NCBI RefSeq assembly: GCF_963678635.1
Contig: NC_087067.1
Coordinates: 36,349,966 to 36,397,685, forward strand
Source: Symsagittifera roscoffensis
Taxonomy: Eukaryota > Xenacoelomorpha > Acoela > Convolutidae
Length of the DNA: 47,720 bases
Direction of reading: 5' to 3'
The translations under genes and the position numbers were made by a program. Below the pieces are notes generated by a model that was not told the origin of the DNA, ran no database searches, and saw only the letters and a program-made list of their open reading frames with translations. Below, piece by piece: positions 40,624 through 47,720 of this stretch; the first letter of the stretch is position 1, and every line of letters begins with the position of its first letter.

Positions 40624-41510
40624 TGTGCCAGTCGGACATATTTGGAAGTTTGATCTTGAGCAACGCAAAAGATATAATTTTGGGGTGAAGTGGAATTTTT
40701 CAAAAATTCGAATTGAGCATGTCATGCTCAAGTTTCTCGCGACAACTGAAAATATCAGAAAAAAAAGAATCAGAAGAGTCGAACTACAATCGCGGAAAAG
40801 TAGTCAAAAATAGCAGCAGGAAATTGATATTCGCAACCTCCGATACATAATTCGAACGCGAGTAGAGCTGTCTTATTCGAAACAGAAGGCAGAGTGATCG
40901 CGAGTAAAGAAGAGATATATCAGAAGTGGACCAGAGTGAACCTTTGGTGGAAAGGTGGACAACCGATGTCTCGCAATGGTCCAAAACCAAAACTTGTCTC
41001 TTGAGTTAAAGCTCACTTATTCAAAACTTCTTGAATTGAACTTGATTACCCCATTTATGCTAGAGTTTTTTAATAATTTAGTTACCCAATTCTAGAGATC
41101 GCGCTGGCATGTGAGTACCCAATTTCAAATTCTTGAGTGTGTTTTATTTTGTCATGTTGAGTTAGGGAGAGTTTTTAGGTTGATCCATCTGAAATGTATC
41201 AAAGGTCCACTGTCTAATAAAAAGTAACTATACGTAAGGTTGCGACCCTGTTTTTAACGGCGTTTGCGTGTTTTAGGTATTTTGAGACCTAAGTATGGGG
41301 ACGTTCTTATTTTCTAGAGTGAGGGAGTTTTTTGGTAGTGACCTTTAAGCTGTAACAAAGATTTTAGTCTCATGTCGCAAGTGGACCGAATTGGCTCCGA
41401 CCGCTTGAGGTAGAAAAGCACAAAAGATAGTGTCCTTGACTCTTGAGCCAATGGTTATAGGGCCTACTTTTCTTGATCCTCATATGTGACTTAAGTAGGC
41501 GACTGTTACA
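40624..41510 (+). repeat. Second-family LTR, copy 5 (full, at the intact right flank)
   Basis: 887 bases, ending CGACTGTTACA. It is followed by the CR1-like element in frame, so this copy marks the original insertion point inside that element's first ORF. Confidence 0.92.
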
Positions 41511-42057
41511 TTCCATCAATAAATTTGAACAATCGGAAAAAGATAAGCTTGCTGATCCTGTTCACTCTTTCCCTGGCCTGAATCTTGACCCTAGCACGTC
41601 AAATTACTGCCTCGATCACCTTACATCAACCCCTCTTAGGAACTGCAAAATTGTTCTCTGGCACGATTTATTAAACAACACAATAACATCGCACCCGAAA
41701 AAAGGCAACAAACCCCAAACAATCGAAGAACTGATTGCGACCCTTAAGACTATTCCAAACCTCTTTTGCGTCGCTACCTGTCAACGCAAATGTGCTCCCT
41801 ATATGTTCGACGATCTTCTAAATTCATAAGACTGTTACGTCATCGACGTGACCAAGCACATTATCAGTGCTTCTGAAAGAAATGACGAATCGTTAATTGC
41901 CGAATACCGAAAACTGCACCAGGCTGCGGACATAGATTCGAGGACTCTAGCTATTATGCTGCACTATTTTCCCGACTTCAATAGAATCTTCAAAGCACGT
42001 GGCACGAAGCGTCGAACGGCTGGCGAGAAGCGCGAAGCTAAACGGCAAAAGTTCTAA
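41511..42057 (+). pseudogene. First ORF of the CR1-like element, unrecognised
   Basis: The frame runs from the LTR end to a TAA at 42055-42057 with one nonsense codon at 41827-41829. It begins HSINKFEQSEKDKLADPVHS. A central NCKIVLWHDLLNNTI segment and ATCQRKCAPYMFDDLL follow. The C-terminal end is basic (RGTKRRTAGEKREAKRQKF), suggesting nucleic-acid or nuclear function. The 5' end was removed by the LTR insertion. I do not recognise the domain. An SGNH-like relationship was considered, but no catalytic motif set is visible. Confidence 0.6.
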
Positions 42058-42138
42058 ACAGGTACGCAAATCTGAGTCTTGAACCAAAAATCTCAACAGG
42101 CGTGCTCATCGAGTCTCTGGCTCTGAGCCCTTCTTAAG

Positions 42139-42849
42139 ATGTCACAACATAACACCCGAAATTGGGTCAAGTCAGTCTCTGATTCTTGTAGTACGTGTTG
42201 GGAGAAAATCCCGAAAAATGAAAGCTCTTTCGACTGCTTTTGCTGTGGTTGTCGATTGCACCTGAATGAAGACTGCACTGGTCTAAGTGAAGCCGCTGTC
42301 AACGGAGTACCGGCTTTAGGAAAAAAAGCTTTATTGATATGCAACAAAAGCGTTGAAGAAAAACGTCAAGATAATTTGACCAAAGCTGCCCATGAAAGTG
42401 CAACCTCAAAAGAACTTCGAGAAACTCAAATGAAAACCCTGGAAAATGAAATGTCTGACCTCAAAAAAACAGTGACCGAAATCAAAACGCAGCTAACCAC
42501 AAAACAACCTGATTCAGATTATCCAACTCAACCTAGCTCGATTGTCAGTCGTCGAAAACCGCCACCGAAACCCGCCGAGGAACTCGATGGCATTCGCATA
42601 CGAGGAATCCCTGAATCAACGAACAAGGAAACAAGATTGCGCCAAGAACACGATCTCGCCGAAGTTCAAGAAGTGTTGACCCATATGGATGTCAATGCCT
42701 CAATTCGCGATGTCAAACGCCTGGGTCGATATGAAGAGAACAAGACAAGAACAATCCTACTAAAAGTGCCCAATGCATACCAACGACGAATGATATTGCT
42801 ATCTGCGAGGAAACTGAAAAACTCCCCTCAACCGATTTTTCTCAGCTGA
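42139..42849 (+). CDS. ORF1 with PHD-type zinc finger
   Basis: 236 codons. Residues ~17-60 form a PHD-like zinc finger: CSTCWEKIP...CFCCGCRLHLNEDC..., with Cys/His spacing typical of retroelement PHD domains. A coiled-coil-like charged helix follows (~75-120, ETQMKTLENEMSDLKKTVTE), then a possible RRM-like nucleic-acid-binding domain (DGIRIRGIPESTNKETRLRQ, IRDVKRLGRYEENKTRTILL). It ends at TGA, but the same frame continues for about 40 codons (KLTKEEADQENLALVRRRQL) to the ORF2 start, so the TGA is probably a mutation. Role in the family: RNA-binding chaperone. Confidence 0.75.
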   Translation: MSQHNTRNWVKSVSDSCSTCWEKIPKNESSFDCFCCGCRLHLNEDCTGLSEAAVNGVPALGKKALLICNKSVEEKRQDNLTKAAHESATSKELRETQMKTLENEMSDLKKTVTEIKTQLTTKQPDSDYPTQPSSIVSRRKPPPKPAEELDGIRIRGIPESTNKETRLRQEHDLAEVQEVLTHMDVNASIRDVKRLGRYEENKTRTILLKVPNAYQRRMILLSARKLKNSPQPIFLS

Positions 42850-42983
42850 AAACTGACGAAGGAAGAAGCTGATCAAGAAAACCTTGCCCTCGTCAGAAGA
42901 AGGCAACTTATCTGCGACAAATCTGTAGACAGAAAGGACATAAGAGTCCACGATGCAACTCTGTACAATCGGAAAGGTTGAAA

Positions 42984-45125
42984 ATGAATAAAACAGAAAC
43001 TCCCAGATCCCGGAGCACCCAATTGACTAGCAGCGACCATGATATCCTTGTTTACAATATCAGAAGTTTTCTTGAGTATCAACGGCGGACAACCTTCTCT
43101 AATGCTGTCCAAGTAAAAAACGCTTATCAAGTCAACTGCCTAACTGAAACCTGGTTGACAGAAAGCATCGGCGACGCTGCACTTTTTCTGACAAACTACA
43201 TTATCCACCAAAATGACAGACCGAGTGACAAAGGCTTGACAAAACATGGTGGCGTACTTATAGCAGTAAACAGTAACATTCCAAGCAGCCAAATCAGTTC
43301 CGCGTTTCAAGACTGTGTTATCATCCGCATATCCCTGAGCAAGCCGATTATAATATGCTGCATCTGCAGCGCTCCTTCAAACAGTACCTACACATGGGAC
43401 ATCTCAGATCTAATTAAACTCCTAATATTTCTGAGGCGTAAGCAAATTGAACAAAGTGCAATTTGTTCGTATATAGTTGGAGATATAAATTTTAACTGTA
43501 CACACTGGCCGTCATTGACTTCAACTTTTCTAGATGAGCAGTCAATTTTTGACAAACTCTGTGAGTCAAACTTCCAATAACTAATAAAAACCCCTGATGG
43601 AAAATCACTAGACGTTCTCCTAAAGAATAAACCGCATTTTGTCACCAGCGTAAAACTTGACAACCGTCTGATTAGTCTATTCAGTTCCGACCATTTGCCA
43701 CTCCATGCCAAAGTCTCATTTGACTACCGACCTGTTCAAAAAAAGACACCAGCCATCAAACAAAAACTAGATTTTGGCGTTTTCGCTTACAAGAAAGCAA
43801 ACTGGGAAGAAGTGAATGAATTCATTCGTCAACACCCCGTCCAACCATTTTGCTTGAGCAACGTTGAGCTGTTGCTCGATCATTGGTACGAGTGGTTACA
43901 CGAAATACTACAGGAGCTGCTACCAATCACTACAAAACACAGGTCTGAACTAGCTCATTGGGTGGTAAGCGATTCCTCCAACCTTATCAAGAAAGTAAAT
44001 ACGCTCCAACTTAAAAATCAGCGAAAATCTACCCCACCGAACGAAGGCAAAATTGAAAATCGGCAAACTGAACCAACACTGTCCCTTCAAAATGACCAGC
44101 ATCTCCACAACAAAATTATTTTTGAGAATGGGAAACTCAGCGACATACAACGATATCTGAAATCGATCACGAAGTCTAGCATGATCCCTTCAGAGATCTT
44201 CTTAGATAAAAAAATAGCCAATACAGACACTCAAAAAGTTGAATTGCTTAAGATATATTTTCAATCAGTTTTCACACAAAACGCCAACGTTGGGAAAGCA
44301 GCACGACAAGATAACGTTCTTGTGAACAGTATCGATTTCACTATCGATGAAATAGAAGATGTCCTAAACGAGCTGCACGTAAATAAGGCCAATGAACCAG
44401 ACATGATTGGTAATATTCTTCTGAAAAACCTCTCAAAGTCGCTACCAAAATCACTTCACTTACTGTTCAACTTGATTGCAAATAAAGCGATATTTCCAGC
44501 AAAACGGAAGATCAGCAAAATTGCACCAATGTTCAAAGACGGGGATAAACAAGACGTATCAAATTACAGGCCGATCAGCCTGCTCTCAGCAGTGTCAAAA
44601 CAGCTTGAGAAACTAATGTTTGAGAAACTGGCCCCAATTGTCTACCCAACCCTAACACAGGACCAACACGGTTTTAGACCTAATGGATCGACGACAACAA
44701 ACCTAATAGAGTATCTACACGAGATATTTAGCTGCCTAGATTTGCCAAACTGCAAGTACCTGAACACCTTTTACTTGGACTTTCAAAAGGCATTTGACTA
44801 AGTCTGGCACGGGATCTTCATGGAGAAATTATCGATGTCTGGGATTGGAGGAAACTATTTATCTCTGATACAAAGCTATCTCTCGAACTGGAAGCAAACA
44901 GTGGGGCTGAATGACGCAATTTTCGGAGAGCTGGAAGTATTCAGCGGATTTCCCCAATGCTCTATACTCGGGCCGCTTTTCTTCCTAGTCTTCATAAATG
45001 ATCTACCGTCTTGCGTCATGTTCGCAACATTTGGTTATGCAGACGACTACAAAATTGTTGGAGACAACCCTTCAACTCTCAACATAGATGTTAGGAGACT
45101 TTGGAGGTGGTGCGAGGAAAACTGA
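42984..45125 (+). pseudogene. ORF2: apurinic endonuclease and reverse transcriptase
   Basis: One frame with three nonsense codons (43578-43580, 44799-44801, 45123-45125). Endonuclease part: DHDILVYNIRSF, VNCLTETWL, HGGVLIAVNSN, YIVGDINFNCTHW and SSDHLPLHAK, matching the order of exonuclease III-type endonuclease motifs. RT part: KISKIAPMFKDGDKQDVSNYRPISLLSAVSKQ-type thumb-side block (44515-44605), QHGFRPNGSTTTNLIE, FYLDFQKAFD (motif A, followed directly by a stop), SGFPQCSILGPLFFLVFIND (motif B) and FGYADDYKIVG (catalytic FADD-like YADD intact). The ATG at 42984 is 10 bases after the end of the ORF1 frame. Confidence 0.85.
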
Positions 45126-45920
45126 ATGTCAATGAACCTGACGAAAAACAAAGTCCTCTGTATCAAAGGATCAGCTACGATTGCGCTCCCCAATTACAGC
45201 TTCGAAACCACTGAAGTAATGAAAGATCTGGGCATCCTGATAACCGACACGCTCTCTTGGACTCAACACGCAAAGAAAGAGAGGCTGAAAAATACTTAAA
45301 CGCTCTCTTCGTACTCAAAAGGAATCTCTCAAAGGCGAACTTCGCGACCAGAAAAAACGCATATATCTGTTAAAATGTGCCAATTCTGTGCTTCGGTCAG
45401 CTATCTGGAAACCATCAAAAGGTGACTTAGGAAACAAAGAAACTGTGCAGCGGCAAGCGACCTCGTGGATTTTCATGACAAGCAATAGCCCTATCTCCTA
45501 TAAAGACAAACTCGTGAAACTTAACAAATTTCCTTTGTCTCTATACCAAGAGCTTCATGTTGGACTGCTGTTTGCAAAAAAACTAGCTGGAAAAGTTGAC
45601 ATCGACTCGAGAAGCCATGCAAGCGTCACTGACGTTGGAAACCTAAGAGCTCAAATTTCGTCTGCAAACAAATGCGTCTGAAGAAGTGCGAGTCGGATTT
45701 CTGGTTTCGGGCATGTCGTCTTGCTAATCTGTACAACGAACACTTCAAATGTTACATATTTTTTTTGACCCAGGATGCAAAAACAGACTTCTAGCAATGT
45801 AGACAAAGTTTTCAGAACTCGCTACAACGAATCAGATACATGCACATGGCGCATTTTATGCGAATGCAAAAACTGTAGAGACCTGAAGAAACTTACGCTT
45901 TTAGCTGAAAACTAATTTTT
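45126..45920 (+). pseudogene. ORF2 C-terminal remnants
   Basis: Frameshifted continuation of the RT: MSMNLTKNKVLCIKGS, MKDLGILITDTLSW (about 45220-45260), then in another frame VQRQATSWIFM and YKDKLVKLNKFPLSLYQELH (45388-45681). The last piece reads FRTRYNESDTCTWRILCECK, ending at about 45915. At least three frame changes. Confidence 0.7.
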
Positions 45921-46149
45921 GAACAATACAATGACTGGGTTTTTTGTGAACCCTCGGATTATATTCCTAAATCCTTTGTTAATATGATAATTATTATTAT
46001 GATTATTATATGTATTTCAGTGAATGTAATGCCTCAACATTAAAGCAAACGATTGCATGCTCAACAATTTTCACATAGCCAAGTTGTAGGCTCAACTGTT
46101 TTCCGGAAGCCTGTGTGTGACTAAATTGCACAGAATGTTTTTACTGATT

Positions 46150-47250
46150 CTGATATCAAATTATCGGAAGTTGATGTGTCTTTGTCGGTTGTCAGTTCAT
46201 GTTTACAATCCGTTAAAAACATCTGTTCTGTAGACTCTTTTCTTTTTTACATTATTATCAACCGTTGGGTCTCGCCTGCTGCCTGGAACTGAGCATTCGT
46301 TACTCCAATTCTAAAGTCTGGGTCTCCTAATGATATTACAAACTACAGACTTATCATTATTTTACAACCCCTTGGTTTATATTTTGAGAAAAAATCTTTT
46401 CAATCATATATATCTACAGATTCGAATACATTTGTCAAACTCTCAGTGTGATTTCGGAAAAAAACGATAATTTGTAACACAGTTGTTATCGTATCTTGAT
46501 GAAGTCCACCACACTAGTGATTTCAACGTTCCTTATGCTGCTGTTTATTTTGACTTAAGATAAGCCTTTAATTCTGTTCGTCATAATATCATTCTAAACA
46601 GGCCATCGATGTATGGTTTCGATCATGATTTCTAATTACTTTTTCCGTCTTATCTCTGTAACCGATCATATTGTGTTCGTGTAAACGCGCACATTTCCAA
46701 TCCACGTCCTGTTACTAGTGGAGTTTCTCAAGGACGCATCTTGAGGCTGCTTCTTTCTCTTTTTTTTTATCAATTATCTGCCAGAATTTTCAGAAATTTC
46801 TTGTTGTCATTTTTTCGCTGACGATTCAAAGTAGTTTTCTGCTGATAATAATTCTCTATAGCATAAAATTGATTTTTTTACAAACTGGTGTACTGCAAAT
46901 GCTGTATCGGTCAATCACAATAAATGCAGTCTCATTGTTTTCAAAGGCAATGAACTGGATGACACATATAACAAGAAGCTGCTATCATGTAACAAGTCAC
47001 TTCATTTTATCAAACGCAATTTTCCTTTCACTGTCTCTTAACCCACAAAGCTTGTGATTGTTAACTTGTGTATCAAAAGTAACATATTTTATGCACCCAC
47101 TCTTTGGTTTTGTTCATTTTGTTAAATCCGAAAATTGAAATTTTCAATCGACAGTGTCTGCAATGGGTTATTGGTTCAATGCCGTATAGAGACCAGTTAT
47201 TTCTCACGAAAGCTCTGCCTATCTGTTGCCATCTTATTTTAATCGATGTG
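46150..47250 (+). pseudogene. Older, heavily decayed non-LTR RT
   Basis: Recognisable only in short pieces scattered over frames: AFVTPILKSGSPNDITNY (46295-46350, thumb-side NYRPIS block decayed), AVYFDLR then AFNSVRHNI (46540-46590, motif A), SGVSQGRIL (46715-46745, motif B), FFADDSK-like sequence near 46813-46835 (motif C), INFFTNWCTANAVSVNHNKC (46868-46930) and WVIGSMPYRDQLFLTKALPI (about 47165-47220). The order matches a jockey/CR1-type RT. More diverged from 42984-45125 than a duplicate would be, so an independent, older insertion. Confidence 0.65.
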
Positions 47251-47720
47251 TTACTGTTCTAAAAAATGTTACATGGTCTTACAGAGCTGCTTTTTTCTGC
47301 GTTTTTTTAAGGGGACCTCCAGCCGAAAGTCCACCATCTTCTCCACAATTCAAACAGCAAAAAAGTGGCAGACCGAGAACTTCTTCTTTCATCAAGTTGA
47401 TAAATCCTTCAACGAGTTGATCCGTCTTGAGGTAGACATCTTCGCTCCCCTCGAGTTTTTCAAGAGAAGAGTCAAGGAACCTCTTTTAGAGAGAACTGCG
47501 TCAACTTTTGATCAACTGAACTCTTGTTCATGGTTCTTGAAGTGCACTTTTTCAAACTGTCGATCTTGATTTTATAGATTTATTTTCTTGCCTTAATCTC
47601 TTCAAGGGAATCAATTCTTTCATCATCATCATCATCATCATCATAATCTTAGCAGGTTATGGGCCCACAGTTGATCAAGTACAAAGACGATCGATTCCAT
47701 TGATGGACTCAAGATTGAAG
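47251..47720. other. Unassigned right end
   Basis: No gene I can support. Short overlapping open frames exist but show no motif. It contains the (cat)8 microsatellite. Confidence 0.5.
47621..47644. repeat. (CAT)8 microsatellite
   Basis: Eight perfect cat triplets, followed by aat. Confidence 0.95.

Larger units (their letters stand above)
28812..41844. repeat. Tandem array of chimeric units (RT fragment + LTR + ORF fragment)
   Basis: Units are bounded by the same junction: ...gttacgtcatc followed by atctgattacttctg, then the RT fragment starting at taacagctaat. Unit 1 is ~28812-30843, unit 2 30844-32902 (2059 bp), units 3 and 4 32903-36343 and 36344-39784 (3441 bp each), unit 5 39785-41844. 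The 3441-bp units contain an extra, truncated LTR joined directly to an extra, truncated RT fragment. Only unit 5 continues into the intact flank (41845 on), and only unit 1 has the unique left flank. This is the pattern expected of tandem amplification from a single chimeric locus. Confidence 0.92.
41511..46020 (+). mobile_element. CR1-like non-LTR retrotransposon, interrupted at its 5' end by the LTR
   Basis: Order: a small ORF cut by the LTR (41511-42057), a PHD-finger ORF1 (42139-42849), an ORF2 with apurinic endonuclease and RT (42984-45125 and remnants to about 45920), and a 3' end with an AT-rich attatt-type tail (45985-46017). The multi-ORF layout, PHD finger and endonuclease-RT order fit the CR1/L2/Rex1/jockey-related group; I cannot place it more precisely. 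Nonsense codons and frameshifts show it is dead. Confidence 0.8.

Noticed and set aside
29624-41510. CRISPR-like regular repeat-spacer structure
   Set aside because: Repeats are ~0.9-2 kb LTR/transposon units in a eukaryotic context, not short repeats with unique spacers.
41511-42057. SGNH esterase in the first ORF of the CR1-like element
   Set aside because: The WHDLLNNTI segment faintly recalls a GxND block, but no GDS or DxxH block is visible, so it is left unassigned.

Overview
This window reads as a retrotransposon-packed stretch of an invertebrate (metazoan) nuclear genome. There are no operons, ribosome-binding sites, rRNA, tRNA or CRISPR arrays. What can be recognised is LTR retrotransposons, at least four kinds of non-LTR reverse transcriptase (RT), satellites and large near-identical tandem duplications. 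The species cannot be fixed from the sequence alone.

Layout. (1) 1-4590: a decayed non-LTR-like RT element, cut by a 1-kb C-poor minisatellite (about 571-1560). (2) 3786-7801: a 2013-bp direct tandem duplication carrying the RT 3' end plus paired, inverted copies of a ~70-bp structured module with a TATA box. (3) 7810-8421: one unrecognised 203-aa ORF, the best candidate for host coding sequence. (4) 8658-10340 (-): an RTE-like RT with one nonsense codon. (5) 10571-27509: a ~17-kb LTR retrotransposon with 920- and 889-bp LTRs. (6) 27655-41844: relics, then an array built from copies of a second, related LTR (886 bp) fused to fragments of two non-LTR elements, amplified as ~2.06-kb and 3.44-kb tandem units. 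(7) 41511-46020: the CR1-like non-LTR element into which that LTR inserted. (8) 46150-47250: an older RT fossil.

The 17-kb element is the centrepiece. It encodes Gag with two CCHC knuckles, an aspartic protease, RT, RNase H and an H2C2/DDE integrase in a very long gag-pol. The C-terminus of pol ends in what looks like a TARG1/OARD1-type macro (ADP-ribose-binding) domain. Downstream are three more ORF regions. One carries a complete SGNH/GDSL hydrolase motif set (Ser327, Gly347, Asn376, His473); the other two are unrecognised. A relic of the last ORF from a sister element lies at 27919-28390, so this accessory cargo is not unique to this copy. The copy is dead: several frameshifts, a nonsense codon in pol, and the RT catalytic YxDD reads YVND. 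Its 2-kb leader and LTR hold four hairpins that share one architecture while their inner stems vary in compensating ways.

All boundaries and identities were read by eye. The near-perfect tandem repeats could partly be assembly artefacts.
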